From: an uncultured Collinsella sp.
GTDB lineage: Bacteria > Actinomycetota > Coriobacteriia > Coriobacteriales > Coriobacteriaceae
Assembly: GCA_900544725.1 (NCBI GenBank)
Contig: UQWK01000003.1
Location: forward strand, 20,755 to 84,754
Direction: 5' to 3'
DNA: 64,000 bases
Below are positions 16,894 to 26,147 of the stretch, one piece after another. Under the pieces are notes generated by a model. It was not told the DNA's origin. It ran no database searches and worked only from the letters and a program-made list of their open reading frames with translations. A program made the translations under genes and the position numbers. Each line of letters begins with the position of its first letter. Positions within the stretch are counted from its first letter, which is position 1.

Positions 16894-18892
16894 TATGGCA
16901 GAAGAACTCCGCGTCTGCCGCTCGCCAGGGGCGGAAGGTGGCGGGATCGATCTTTACGTGCGCCGCGGCGGGTACGTCGTACCATTTGACCGTGTAACCG
17001 GCGCCGTGAGAGCAAAAGACCGAATCGGGCGTGTTGGGCAGATCGGCCTCGGGCTCATAGGCGGCCGTCTCGATTACGCGCTCGGCATCATGGCAAGCCG
17101 CATAACCGGCGAACTCCAGGTACAGATGTCCGCGACCGCTCGTGTAGGCAGCCACCTCCAGCGCGTAATCCTGCACCTCGGATACCGGTACGCGACCCAC
17201 AAGCTTCGCCCGGTCGCCCGCCATCGTCGGCGGCTCGTACTCGGCACCCATGCGCGTGGCATCCGAGAGCGCCCGGCCCACGCACTCCCCCGGCACCTCG
17301 AGCTCAAAGTGGTACCACGGCTCCAATAGTACCGCCGCGCCGGCCTCACGTGCCTGCATGAGTCCCTGGCGAATCGCACGGTACGTAGCCTGGCGAAAAT
17401 CGCCGCCCTCGGTGTGTTTGGCATGCGCGCGGCCACCTGTGAGTGTAATGCGCACATCGGTGATGGGCGAGCCGGTCAGCACGCCCAGGTGATCGCGCTC
17501 CATGGCGTTGGTGAGTGCCAGACGCTGCCAGTTAAGATCGAGCTCGTCGGTCGAGGTCACGGTGCCAAACTGCACGCCCGAACCCGCTGGCAACGGCTCC
17601 AGGCGCAGATGCACCTCGGCATAGTGGCGCAGCGGCTCAAAGTGGCCCACGCCCTCGACCGGCTGCGAAATAGTCTCCTTATAGAGAATGCCGCCAGACT
17701 CAAACGCAACCGAAAGGCCAAAGCGATCTGCCAACACCCGCTGCACGACCTCGAGTTGCACGGCGCCCATCAACTGCAAATGAATCTGCTCAAGATGCGT
17801 ATTCCAGCTTACGCCGAGCATGGGATCTTCGTCCGCCAGCTCAGTCAGCGCTTTGAACACCGTATGGACGTCATGTTCGTCCGGAAGCACCGTATAGGTG
17901 AGGACCGGAGCGATGATGGGCGCATCGCACGCGGGCTCCGCGCCCAGGGCGTCCCCTGGGCGAACGTGCGCAAGACCCGTCACGGCGCAAATACCGCCAG
18001 CAGCAACTTCTTGGGCATGCTCATACTTTTCGCCGTTATAGATGCGTACCTGATCGATCTTTTGCTCCCATGCATCGGCACCGGAACGTCCGTCAATCAT
18101 TTGCTTGGCATGCAGCGTACCGCCGGTCACTTTAACCCACGCCAAGCGCTCGCCGTGATCCCCGCGGCTCACGCGGTAGACGCGCGCGGCAAACTCCGGG
18201 AGCCATGCCTGTTCACGCATCAGCGCACATATGCCATCCAGCAGCTCGTCCACGCCTTGGTCCTTGAGCGCCGAGCCGGCAAAACAGGGAAAGAGCTTGC
18301 GCTCGGCAACCATGCGCGACAGCGTTGCAACAGAAAGCTCACCCGCCCCAAGAAACTCCTCGAGCGCCGCCTCGTCCAACGCAGCAGCGTCCTCCTGAAC
18401 GGCACCGCCTGCCAGCAGTTCGTTGGCATCCAGGCAGCCCTCGGAAAGACGCCACCCAAGTTGTGCCATCAAAACATCGCGGCCGGGATTCTCCAAATCA
18501 ATTTTGTTGATAAAGATGAACGTCGGGATGTCATAGCGCGTAAGCAGGCGCCACAGGGTTTCGGTGTGCCCCTGCACGCCATCGTTGGCGCCCACAACCA
18601 AAATCGCGTAGTCGAGTGCGCGCAATGTGCGCTCCGCCTCGGCAGAAAAATCGACATGCCCCGGTGCATCCACGAGCATGACGTGGGTATCGCCATGGTC
18701 GAGCACGGCCTGCGACGAGAAAATCGTAATGCCACGTTCGCGCTCAATCTCGTTCGTGTCCAGGTGCGAATCGCCATCGTCCACGCGGCCGCGCTTGCGA
18801 ATGCGACCCGCGTTGAACAGCATGGCCTCGGCCAACGTGGTCTTGCCGGCATCGACATGCGCCAAGATTCCAACGACCGCTTGCTTCGACAT
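16889..18892 (-). CDS. TetM/EF-G-like ribosome-associated GTPase
   Basis: A 667-aa translational GTPase starting MSKQAVVGILAHVDAGKTTL. G1 is AHVDAGKTT, G2 ERERGITIFSS, G3 DAPGHVDF and G4 NKID. Domain order follows ribosomal protection proteins (Tet(M)/Tet(O) type, ~640 aa), including a GSGVQFGT-like segment. Outside the G domain it is quite divergent from Tet(M), it has a high GC content like its neighbours, and no mobile element is adjacent, so resistance to tetracycline should not be assumed. The start at 18892 is preceded by GAGGAG; a longer in-frame ORF upstream lacks support. Confidence 0.88.
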   Translation of the reverse strand: MSKQAVVGILAHVDAGKTTLAEAMLFNAGRIRKRGRVDDGDSHLDTNEIERERGITIFSSQAVLDHGDTHVMLVDAPGHVDFSAEAERTLRALDYAILVVGANDGVQGHTETLWRLLTRYDIPTFIFINKIDLENPGRDVLMAQLGWRLSEGCLDANELLAGGAVQEDAAALDEAALEEFLGAGELSVATLSRMVAERKLFPCFAGSALKDQGVDELLDGICALMREQAWLPEFAARVYRVSRGDHGERLAWVKVTGGTLHAKQMIDGRSGADAWEQKIDQVRIYNGEKYEHAQEVAAGGICAVTGLAHVRPGDALGAEPACDAPIIAPVLTYTVLPDEHDVHTVFKALTELADEDPMLGVSWNTHLEQIHLQLMGAVQLEVVQRVLADRFGLSVAFESGGILYKETISQPVEGVGHFEPLRHYAEVHLRLEPLPAGSGVQFGTVTSTDELDLNWQRLALTNAMERDHLGVLTGSPITDVRITLTGGRAHAKHTEGGDFRQATYRAIRQGLMQAREAGAAVLLEPWYHFELEVPGECVGRALSDATRMGAEYEPPTMAGDRAKLVGRVPVSEVQDYALEVAAYTSGRGHLYLEFAGYAACHDAERVIETAAYEPEADLPNTPDSVFCSHGAGYTVKWYDVPAAAHVKIDPATFRPWRAADAEFFCHR

Positions 18893-19079
18893 GGCTCTCC
18901 TCTTATTACAAGCCCATCGCACGCGGCAACGGGCACCCTCGTTCCACACCGGATGATACAATGTACGGGCCGGCGGGCGAAGCGGGCCCTATCCCCCGAC
19001 CGAGCTCATCGCCCCGCGTTGCCGCGCGGCGATTTTCGTAGGTTCGCGCCTTGCGAAAGCCGGCTTGCAAAACAGCGCA

Positions 19080-19119
19080 GCGAACGAAAATGACCCCACC
19101 CGGGGCCATTTTCGTTCGC
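19080..19119. terminator. Strong hairpin downstream of the GNAT gene
   Basis: An 18-bp stem (19080-19097 with 19102-19119, GCGAACGAAAATG type, one mismatch) with a 4-nt loop. Read on the minus strand it lies after the GNAT stop at 19147 and before the promoter region of the GTPase gene. There is little T-tract, but the stem is exceptionally stable. Confidence 0.6.
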
Positions 19120-19146
19120 GCGAATTATTGATACGCGCCCTCACTC

Positions 19147-19635
19147 TTACGCCTCGCGCAGCCAATCGAACGCGACACGCGCCGTGCCGTCCGACACATA
19201 CACGACGCCGGCGCGCTCAAATCCGGCCTTGATGCTCGCGCCCTGCATGGGCAGGTTGTCCTGATGTGTGTCGATACGCAGGTGGTCGGCGCGCTCCTTG
19301 GCAAAAGCAAACATCGCAGCCGCGATACCGTGCACGGTGCCATCGGATGCCACACGGTGCAGCACGGCGTACGGAGTGTCGCTACGCCATTGACCGTCCT
19401 CAATTACGTCATAGCACTCGTCCGGGCCCGGTAAAAAGGCAAACGTCGCCACCACGCGGCCGTCGGCTTCGTACACATAGCTGCCACCGGCAGCGATATC
19501 GGCAGCCAGCTGCTCGGCAGAAGGCGTGCCCTCGGGCCACTGCGTGGCGTTGCCATGCGCGCGCATAAAGGCGCGGGCCGCGTCATAGATAGCCATGACG
19601 GCAGGAATGTCGGTATCGAGGGTTTTTCTGATCAT
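19147..19635 (-). CDS. GNAT-family N-acetyltransferase
   Basis: A 162-aa single-domain protein. IRKTLDTDIPAVMAIYDAARAFM is the N-terminal strand-helix, followed by GGSYVYEADGRVVATFAF. AVLHRVASDGTVHGIAAAMFAFAKERA covers the acetyl-CoA pyrophosphate loop, and LRIDTHQDNLPMQ the typical beta5 segment. GAGG lies upstream; ATG 19635 is taken, with the GTG just before it as alternative. Substrate unknown. Confidence 0.88.
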   Translation of the reverse strand: MIRKTLDTDIPAVMAIYDAARAFMRAHGNATQWPEGTPSAEQLAADIAAGGSYVYEADGRVVATFAFLPGPDECYDVIEDGQWRSDTPYAVLHRVASDGTVHGIAAAMFAFAKERADHLRIDTHQDNLPMQGASIKAGFERAGVVYVSDGTARVAFDWLREA

Positions 19636-19712
19636 CACGCGGCGACCTCACGTTTATTGGTATCACTTTGATTGGGCAATGATACCAGCGTTTGGAGAGG
19701 GGCACGAAGCAG

Positions 19713-20009
19713 ATGGGGAGCAAAAAGCGAGCCGCTTGGTCAAAAGCCAAAAGCGAGTTTTTGGGCGCTGCCACGGGCGGCGATATGAGCGACCTGTTTG
19801 CGCGCGAAGACGAGCGCCGCGGCGCCCTGAACGCCGAGCGCGATGAAGCTTGGCGCTACAAGTCGTGCGAACGCAAAAACCGTTACGACACGCGCGCCGA
19901 GGCCGAGGCCGTTATGGCCGACTGCGAAAACCGCGGGCGGCGTGGTTTGGCCTGCTACAAATGCGAATACTGCGGTGGCTGGCACCTGACGTCGCACCCT
20001 TGGAAATAG
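19713..20009 (+). CDS. Small zinc-ribbon-like hypothetical protein
   Basis: A 98-aa basic protein. The C-terminal part has RAEAEAVMADCENRGRRGLACYKCEYCGGWHLTSHP, where C-x2-C-x2-C..H resembles a half zinc ribbon seen in short phage and actinobacterial proteins (Y-x-C-x2-CGGWHLTS). ATG 19713 is chosen; a TTG 21 bases upstream is possible. It is divergent from the GNAT gene and convergent with rsmJ. No function can be given. Confidence 0.7.
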   Translation: MGSKKRAAWSKAKSEFLGAATGGDMSDLFAREDERRGALNAERDEAWRYKSCERKNRYDTRAEAEAVMADCENRGRRGLACYKCEYCGGWHLTSHPWK

Positions 20010-20057
20010 GCGCCGCATCGGCACGGCGCTAGCGAAGCCCCGGTAATCACACGCAAG

Positions 20058-20762
20058 CTACGGGCGCGGCGGCACCAAGACATCGTAGCGAACGGCCTTG
20101 CCCGCAAGTTGATAGCTCGGCTTAAGGCCGGCAAGCAGCGGGCCCTTCACCGGCCGCTTGATAACGACCTTGCGCGGATGCACAGAAAGCGCTGCCTGGA
20201 CCAGCAATTCCTCGTCGGCGCATGGCTGCTCCAGATGATGTAGGAGCTGGAACTTCTTTTTGACCGCCGCACTTTTGGTACGCTCAGGAAACATGGGGTC
20301 CAGATACACCACATCGGGAGCGGCGAGCTCGCCCTGCCCGATCAGCTCAGCTGTATGGCGAAGGCCGGCAATACTGTCCTCGCCCGCATGCAAGCGCATG
20401 CGGGCCACGGCAGTCGCAAGCACCGGATCATCTGCCGCGCGATCCAGGGCATCCTTGAGGAGCGCCGCGATCACGCAATCCTGCTCATACAGATCGACGG
20501 TAAAGCCCGCGGCCGCTAACAGCAGCGAATCCTCGCCAAAGCCCGCCGTGGCGTCAATCGCCCATGGTTGCTCAATGCCTTTTGTGCGCGCAGCCTTCAC
20601 CAGCAGCTCTTGCTGCAAACGGCCCTGCTTGAGCCGTGGAAGCATGCGGCCAAAATCGGCACGCAGCTCCATTGTGCCGTCGGTGAGCGTGAGGCCCTCG
20701 GACGTCCCGGTCAGCTCAAGCCCCGCGGCCCGAGCAATAGAAAAGGGATCGACGACGCCCAT
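20058..20762 (-). CDS. rsmJ: 16S rRNA (guanine-1516 N2)-methyltransferase RsmJ
   Basis: A 234-aa class I SAM methyltransferase. DATAGFGEDSLLLAAAGF is the SAM-binding motif I in RsmJ form, VVYLDPMFPERTKSAAVKKK is motif IV with the DPMFP signature, and RKVVIKRPVKGPLL is close to the RsmJ C-terminal KRP segment. It methylates 16S rRNA in the small subunit. The ATG is preceded by AAGGAG. A tiny membrane-protein gene lies just upstream on the same strand. Confidence 0.92.
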   Translation of the reverse strand: MGVVDPFSIARAAGLELTGTSEGLTLTDGTMELRADFGRMLPRLKQGRLQQELLVKAARTKGIEQPWAIDATAGFGEDSLLLAAAGFTVDLYEQDCVIAALLKDALDRAADDPVLATAVARMRLHAGEDSIAGLRHTAELIGQGELAAPDVVYLDPMFPERTKSAAVKKKFQLLHHLEQPCADEELLVQAALSVHPRKVVIKRPVKGPLLAGLKPSYQLAGKAVRYDVLVPPRP

Positions 20763-20825
20763 GGGTACTCCTTAACAAGCAAAACGAATACGCGAGCGCC
20801 GTTTGTGTCGGCACCCAACCGTTCG

Positions 20826-20969
20826 CTATTGTCCCACATGCGACATGGTCCACAGCATCGCAATGCAAAGCACCGCCATCAATCCCGTGCACACGGCAGC
20901 GATCACAGAATCACCCATGCGCCTTCCCAACGACCGCGGCTCACGCACTTGCCCTGCTCCGTACATCAT
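20826..20969 (-). CDS. 47-aa single-pass membrane protein
   Basis: A short frame with a very good ribosome site (AAGGAGG, 20974-20980). It starts MMYGAGQVREPRSLGRRMGD and continues into a hydrophobic stretch of about 20 residues (AAVCTGLMAVLCIAMLW) ending SHVGQ. The positive N-terminus (several Arg) followed by one membrane helix predicts an N-in protein. It lies 63 bases upstream of rsmJ on the same strand. Function unknown. Confidence 0.6.
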   Translation of the reverse strand: MMYGAGQVREPRSLGRRMGDSVIAAVCTGLMAVLCIAMLWTMSHVGQ

Positions 20970-21198
20970 GACTCCTCCTTGAGACCAACTCCTTGTTACG
21001 GCCTCATCATCTCAGCGCCGCACATGAGCTGCCATCGATTTGGCTTACGTCCAGCTTTCCTTTTTGAAAGGTTGGACCGTACAGGCAAGAGACGCTTTCA
21101 AACGCATGCATCGCCCCGTTGAACTACAATGTGCTTCACGATATGTGCCGCAATCTGGGTGCGACAGATTCTCCGCGCCCGCATCGAAAGGACCAGCT

Positions 21199-21600
21199 AT
21201 GAGCGCCGCTCGCAAGACACTCAAAATCCTTGCCCTGATTTATTTTGTTCTGGGCATCGCCAGTCTCGTCATTGGAATCGCCGGCATCGCGACCGGCAAC
21301 CTCGATTCCACGTACGGGTCGAACGCCATGCTCGCCGCGGTCGTGCTGGTCGCCAAGGGCCTCATCGATCTCGCCGCGGGCGTTGCGGGCATCAAGGGCG
21401 CCAACAAGCCTTCGCAGGTGGATGACGCGTTTAAGCTCGGCATCGTCGCCGCAATCGCCACGCTCGTCCAGGCCGCGCTCACGCTTCCCGCGCTCGGCGG
21501 CAGCTCCGTCAATATCGTCGCCTTTGTCATCGTGGTGTACGATCTGTTCTTTGTTCAGCAGGCGCACGCCGTTAAGGCCGAGAACAAGGACCGCCTGTAA
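21199..21600 (+). CDS. Four-helix membrane protein (DUF4064-like)
   Basis: A 133-aa protein with four hydrophobic segments: LALIYFVLGIASLVIGIAGI, AMLAAVVLVAKGLIDLAAGV, LGIVAAIATLVQAALTLPAL and VNIVAFVIVVYDLFFVQQAH. The short charged ends and arrangement match small uncharacterised Gram-positive membrane proteins. GAAAGGA precedes ATG 21199. No function can be assigned. Confidence 0.75.
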   Translation: MSAARKTLKILALIYFVLGIASLVIGIAGIATGNLDSTYGSNAMLAAVVLVAKGLIDLAAGVAGIKGANKPSQVDDAFKLGIVAAIATLVQAALTLPALGGSSVNIVAFVIVVYDLFFVQQAHAVKAENKDRL

Positions 21601-21638
21601 GCGCTCGCTTCTCATAACCTCTGCAGCCAAGCAACTAA

Positions 21639-21674
21639 AAAGGGCCGATCGCGCATCTCCGCGGTCGGCCCTTT
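21639..21674 (+). terminator. Terminator after the four-helix membrane protein
   Basis: AAAAGGGCCGATCGCG pairs with CGCGGTCGGCCCTTT across a short loop, ending in a T-containing tail. It works in both orientations and lies between convergent genes. Confidence 0.8.
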
Positions 21675-21689
21675 GCATTTGCCCAGATA

Positions 21690-21726
21690 AAACCTGTCAA
21701 AATAAACCTGTCCCTTTTTTGCAGGT
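21690..21726. repeat. Single family-B repeat unit next to rlmA stop
   Basis: AACCTGTCAAAATAAACCTG followed by TCCCTTTTTTGCAGGTT; it matches one arm of the 930-1027 hairpin with a few changes. It ends 3 bases before the rlmA stop region on the opposite strand. Confidence 0.8.
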
Positions 21727-21728
21727 TG

Positions 21729-22544
21729 TTAACTGTGGCGGTACTCGGCGATGATGAAGTCGATGTCGGTTTGAAGGGTATCCAGGTTTGCCAAACGCTC
21801 TTTGTCGGCAGGGCGCGTGCGATAGTAGTACGGCGTCATCTGGAACACCGCCTCGATGTCGGCCTGGGTCTGGAGCGTTATCTTCGCAGACACCCGCTGC
21901 GTTCCGACCAACTCGAGCTCGATAGTCTTCGGCAGCTTCTCGTCGTTAAGGTACGGCGTGTCGTAGAGCACCTCCTTGAGCCCAAAGAGATGACGGGCGC
22001 CCGGCACCACGGTATAGAGCGAACCCTCTGGCGCCAGCACGCGGGCAAACTCGCGTTCGTTAAAGGGAGCGAAGAGCTCGGTCACCATATCGAAGGCGCC
22101 ATCGGCCACGGGGATGTCCTTCATGTTGGCCACGAAATAGGTCGCATCGCCGCGCTTGGCGGCAAGGCGCACCATCTCTTTGCCCAGGTCGAACCCGTAA
22201 GCGTCCACATCCGGCACCGCGCCCATGGCGCTGGTGTAGTAGCCCTCGCCACAGCAAATATCGAGCAAGGTCATGGGACCATTCGCAGACGCAGCGCGCC
22301 CAGTCGTCCGCTCGTGCACCAGCTCGACCATCGCATCGCGCAACGGCGCGTAGTATCCACGGTTCAGAAAGTCACGGCGGCTGCGTGCCTGCGACTTGGG
22401 GTCGCCCATAGAGTCGCCGCTCTTGGACGAACGCAGCAGATATAGATAGCCCTCGCGAGCACGGTCAAACCGGTGTCCGCCCGCACATGAAGCACCACGC
22501 TCATCGTCCACCAACGGTTCATGGCAAACGGGACACAACAACAT
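21729..22544 (-). CDS. rlmA: 23S rRNA (guanine-N1)-methyltransferase RlmA-like
   Basis: A 271-aa protein. An N-terminal zinc site CPVCHEPL..C.GGHRFD, then GYLYLLRSSKSGDSMGDPKS, the RlmA-specific strip before the SAM fold, and LLDICCGEGYYTSAM as motif I. A C-terminal FQMTPYYYRT segment is also RlmA-like. It methylates G745 or G748 in 23S rRNA; changes at these sites affect macrolide or tylosin binding in known species. GAGTTGCC precedes the ATG. It is convergent with the DUF4064-like gene. Confidence 0.9.
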   Translation of the reverse strand: MLLCPVCHEPLVDDERGASCAGGHRFDRAREGYLYLLRSSKSGDSMGDPKSQARSRRDFLNRGYYAPLRDAMVELVHERTTGRAASANGPMTLLDICCGEGYYTSAMGAVPDVDAYGFDLGKEMVRLAAKRGDATYFVANMKDIPVADGAFDMVTELFAPFNEREFARVLAPEGSLYTVVPGARHLFGLKEVLYDTPYLNDEKLPKTIELELVGTQRVSAKITLQTQADIEAVFQMTPYYYRTRPADKERLANLDTLQTDIDFIIAEYRHS

Positions 22545-22600
22545 GGCAACTCCTTAGCGCGGACTACACAACGCCCACCATTGTCGCACGCCTTCCACAC

Positions 22601-22658
22601 CTAGTCATTGGGGACGTTCTTAAATGATTAGTCGTTTAAGAACGTCCCCAATGACTAG
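22601..22658. repeat. Family-C palindrome, 24-bp perfect arms
   Basis: Arms 22601-22624 and 22635-22658 (CTAGTCATTGGGGACGTTCT...) are perfect reverse complements with a 10-nt loop. It is located between the divergent rlmA and MATE genes. Related copies: 37305, 44197, 44382 (half) and 45468. Confidence 0.92.
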
Positions 22659-22722
22659 TCGATTAGGAGTATCATCATCTGCGCAAATAAGCACGAAAGA
22701 GCATATTAGAGATTGAGAGCGT

Positions 22723-24105
22723 ATGGCTGATACCGCATCTAAGCACATTGACATGATCACCGGCTCGCTGTGGCGAAATATTCCCCTGTTCGCCTTCCCC
22801 GTGGCCGCCACGAGCATCTTGGAGCAGCTATCGAACCTCATCGCCACGGTCATCATCGGTAATTTCTCGGGCGACCAGGGAACCCTCGCCATGGCGGCGG
22901 TCGGCTCCAATGTTCCGCTTACCAGTCTTATGCTCAACCTGTTTATTGGCATGTCGCTTGGCTCCAACGTGGTCATCGCCAACGCTATCGGCCGCAACGA
23001 TCAGAACATGGTCAAACGCGCCGTCCATACCTCGATTTTAATGGCGCTCGTAGGCTTTGTCGTCATCGCTCTGGGCGAGATCTTTGCCGAGCCCATGCTC
23101 GCCGCGCTCAACGTTCCCGCCGAAACCATGCCGCTCGCCTCGCTCTACCTGCGCGTCTTTTTGCTCAGCCTGCCCTCAATCTTGCTCTACAACTTTGAGG
23201 CCGCGATCTTCCGCTCCGTCGGCATCACCCGCATGCCGCTGCAGGCGCTTGCCGTGTCCACCGTCCTCAACATTGGCCTGGACCTCATCTTTGTCCCCGT
23301 ACTCCACTGGGGCGTCGCAGGCGTCGCCATCGCCACCGCCATCGCCTACACCGTCAGCGCCGCTACACTCTTTATCCGCCTGCTCAAGACCGACTCCGTC
23401 GTCCGCGTCACCCCGCGTGACTTGGCTATCGACCCCGTCGCCCTCAAGCGCATCGTCAAGATCGGCCTGCCCGCCGGCATCCAAAGCGCCGTCTTTGCCG
23501 TCGCCAACATCATCATCCAGTCCGCCATCAACAGTCTGGGCACCGAGGTCATGGCGGCATCGAGCGCCGCCATGAGCCTGGAATACGTGTGCTATAACCT
23601 GCTCAACAGCTTTAGCCAAGCTTGCACCACCTTTGTGGGACAAAACCACGGTGCCCGCCAGATCGACCGCTGCACCAAAACGCTTAAGGTCTGCCTGGTC
23701 GAAGGCGGTATCGTTGCGCTCACCACGATCATCGTTATTGTCGGCCTGGGGCGCGAGATCTTGTCGCTCTTTAACAGCGATCCCAACATCGTCTCGATCG
23801 GCTATATCCGCGTGTGCTCAATTTTCCCGGCGTACGCCTTTAGCATGTTCTACGAAAACATGTCCGGCTACCTGCGCGGCTTTGGTATCTCGCTCATGCC
23901 CGCCCTCATCACCATGATCTGTGTCTGCGGCATCCGCTTCTATTGGGTGTTCTGCGTGTTCCCGCACTTCCGCACCTTTGCGAACATCATGATGGTCTAC
24001 CCCATCAGCCTGGGCACCACGGCGTTCTTTATGGTCGTGGCGGTATTACTCTGCCACCCGGCACGCACCTATCGCGCCACCAAAGCCAAAGCGACAGCCC
24101 GCTAA
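22723..24105 (+). CDS. MATE-family multidrug/Na+ efflux transporter
   Basis: A 460-aa protein with about twelve membrane helices in two MatE halves. The N-terminal WRNIPLFAFPVAATSILEQL and the second-half GLPAGIQSAVFAVANIIIQSAINSLG are the typical starts of each half, and GQNHGARQIDR is the conserved loop. It likely exports cationic drugs or metabolites in exchange for Na+ or H+. A LysR gene follows on the opposite strand but it faces a different target. A family-C repeat precedes it. Confidence 0.9.
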   Translation: MADTASKHIDMITGSLWRNIPLFAFPVAATSILEQLSNLIATVIIGNFSGDQGTLAMAAVGSNVPLTSLMLNLFIGMSLGSNVVIANAIGRNDQNMVKRAVHTSILMALVGFVVIALGEIFAEPMLAALNVPAETMPLASLYLRVFLLSLPSILLYNFEAAIFRSVGITRMPLQALAVSTVLNIGLDLIFVPVLHWGVAGVAIATAIAYTVSAATLFIRLLKTDSVVRVTPRDLAIDPVALKRIVKIGLPAGIQSAVFAVANIIIQSAINSLGTEVMAASSAAMSLEYVCYNLLNSFSQACTTFVGQNHGARQIDRCTKTLKVCLVEGGIVALTTIIVIVGLGREILSLFNSDPNIVSIGYIRVCSIFPAYAFSMFYENMSGYLRGFGISLMPALITMICVCGIRFYWVFCVFPHFRTFANIMMVYPISLGTTAFFMVVAVLLCHPARTYRATKAKATAR

Positions 24106-24132
24106 ACACCGCACTCAACGCCACACCAGTCA

Positions 24133-24999
24133 TTAATTGACAATATGCGAGCTCGTATAGTCGATAAAGCGCCTCGTGGCGATGGGCATGGTGTCCCAGC
24201 TGCGCCAGGCGGCCACCACGTCGCGCGAGGGGGCATGCACGATGGGACGTACGCGAATATCGGCCCGCATACCCTCGACGGTGCGGCGATAGAGCATGCT
24301 CACGCCTAGGCCCTCCTCCACCATCGCCATGATGGTGTAATCGTCGGTGACCTCGCTCGTCACATGTGGCGACAGCCCATGAGCCGCAAACGCATCGAGT
24401 ACCAGGCTCTGTTCGCCCTCATCCAGCAACACAAACGGCTCGGACGCCAGATCGGCGAGCGTCACCTTCTCCTTTGCCGCCAGCGGATGCGCGGCCGGCA
24501 GCAATGCCACCAACTCGTCGTGATAGACCACGCGCTTCTCGAGCCCCGCGGTAAATCCGCGCGCCGTAAAGCAAAAGTCAACTAAGCCATCGTGCACCCA
24601 CTGGGCGTTGCGCGTGTAATCGCCCTGCTTGAGGGTAAAGCGTACGCCCGGGTGCAGCGCACCAAAGTCGCGAATCACACGCGGCAGCACGGTACGACTC
24701 ACGTTGGTAAACGTCGCAATGCGAATATCGGTCGACGAAAGCCCCAGCAGCTCCTGGCGCTTGCCCTCAAGCTCGGCCTCGGCGGTCACGATCTGGCGCA
24801 GGTACGGCAGGTACTGCTTGCCGTCGCGCGTAAGCGAAACGCCCTGCTTTCCGCGCTCGATAAGCGTGGTACCCAGCTCGCGCTCGAGCGCCTTGACGGC
24901 CTGGCTCACCGCACTTTGCGTATAGCCCAGCTCGTCCGCTGCACGTTTCAGACTGCCGCAATCGACCACCATACAAACAATCTGATACCGCGATGCCAT
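24133..24999 (-). CDS. LysR-type transcriptional regulator
   Basis: A 288-aa regulator. The N-terminal winged HTH (CGSLKRAADELGYTQSAVSQ) has the LysR signature, followed by LERELGTTLIERGKQGVSLT and a periplasmic-binding-like effector domain from about residue 90. It is divergent from the EamA transporter at 25158, the usual arrangement for a LysR target, and the 158-bp gap holds AT-rich inverted sequence around 25060-25085. Ligand unknown. Confidence 0.9.
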   Translation of the reverse strand: MASRYQIVCMVVDCGSLKRAADELGYTQSAVSQAVKALERELGTTLIERGKQGVSLTRDGKQYLPYLRQIVTAEAELEGKRQELLGLSSTDIRIATFTNVSRTVLPRVIRDFGALHPGVRFTLKQGDYTRNAQWVHDGLVDFCFTARGFTAGLEKRVVYHDELVALLPAAHPLAAKEKVTLADLASEPFVLLDEGEQSLVLDAFAAHGLSPHVTSEVTDDYTIMAMVEEGLGVSMLYRRTVEGMRADIRVRPIVHAPSRDVVAAWRSWDTMPIATRRFIDYTSSHIVN

Positions 25000-25157
25000 C
25001 GTGCCTCCACATCAATGCAGCCGTAAAACGTTTTGCCAGTGCTTTTCCTGCCAACATTAGCGTTTCTTAATCATACTGAAGATACATTCGCTTTACTACA
25101 TCCACATCTGGGAGCAGAATCCTTTTTGCGAAACCGTTCTGTAACAAAAGGAGTCCC

Positions 25158-26060
25158 ATGGATCGCAAAAAAGCAATCGCGCTCTCATTTTCCGTTCCCA
25201 TCGCATGGGGCTTTTCGTATCCCCTCATGAAGATCGGCATGGACAGCATGAACGCCACGAGTATCGTCGCGCTACGCTGCATCATCGCCTTTGTGGCCTG
25301 TCTGCTGCTCTTCCACAAGCGCGCTTTCCGCATCAACCGCGACCTTATGGTTCGCGCCGCCATCATCGGCGCCATCATGGCAACCGAGCTCACCTGCATG
25401 TGCCTGGGCTCCAGCCTCACCTCTGCTTCCACTGCCGGCTTTTTGCAGAGCCTGACGGTCGTGATCGTGCCGTTTGCCAACGCCGCCCTGCTGCGTCGCG
25501 CCCCCGAGCGCAAAGTGCTCGTCGGCACCGTCATCGTCACCTGCGGCATGTTGCTGCTCTCGGGCGCCGACTTTACCAGTCTGAACCCGGGCGCGATCAT
25601 CATGCTGCTCTCCGCTTTTGTCTACGCCGGCCATATCATTGTCGCCAAGCGCTTTGTCGAAGAAGTCGACCCGCTGGCTCTAGGTGTTTGGCAGCTGGGC
25701 TTTGGCGGCTTGTTCTCGGGCATCGCGGCATTCACCTTTGGCGGTTTCACGCTTCCCGGCACGCCGGGCGAGATCGTGGTCGTCGTCGCACTCGCACTCA
25801 TCTGCTCTGCCTATGGCTTTATCACCCAAACGCTCGTGCAGCCCCACGTGCCTGCCGAGACCACCGGCTTCGCCTTCTCGCTCGAGCCAGTCTGCTCCGC
25901 CGTCTTTTCGTTCTTCCTGGTCGGCGAGGTCCTGAGCCCCATCGCCTTCTTTGGCGCCGCCCTCATCCTCACCGGCGTCATGGTGGCAACCGTCGAACTT
26001 CCGCGCCTTCGCGCACATGGACAGGCTCGTATGGCAGGAGCGCCCGAGCGCGTCTCGTAG
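25158..26060 (+). CDS. EamA/DMT-family transporter
   Basis: A 300-aa protein with ten predicted helices in two EamA repeats: WGFSYPLMKIGMDSMNATSI begins the first, ALGVWQLGFGGLFSGIAAF the second, and FSLEPVCSAVFSFFLVGEVLS is the conserved end segment. It probably exports small metabolites across the inner membrane. An AAAAGGAG ribosome site precedes ATG. Divergent LysR suggests regulated expression. Confidence 0.88.
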   Translation: MDRKKAIALSFSVPIAWGFSYPLMKIGMDSMNATSIVALRCIIAFVACLLLFHKRAFRINRDLMVRAAIIGAIMATELTCMCLGSSLTSASTAGFLQSLTVVIVPFANAALLRRAPERKVLVGTVIVTCGMLLLSGADFTSLNPGAIIMLLSAFVYAGHIIVAKRFVEEVDPLALGVWQLGFGGLFSGIAAFTFGGFTLPGTPGEIVVVVALALICSAYGFITQTLVQPHVPAETTGFAFSLEPVCSAVFSFFLVGEVLSPIAFFGAALILTGVMVATVELPRLRAHGQARMAGAPERVS

Positions 26061-26147
26061 ACCCCGCTCTTCATACAGCCGTGGCGTAAAGGTCTCCGGA
26101 CACCTTTACAATAGATGCCAACAGAGCATCTGCCATAAAGGAGCCCC

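Noticed and set aside
16889..18892. Calling the GTPase a tetracycline-resistance determinant
   Set aside because: Only general ribosomal-protection architecture is visible, with strong divergence outside the G domain and native-like composition.
17414..19093. A 559-aa plus-strand frame opposite the TetM-like GTPase
   Set aside because: Antisense shadow with no domain.
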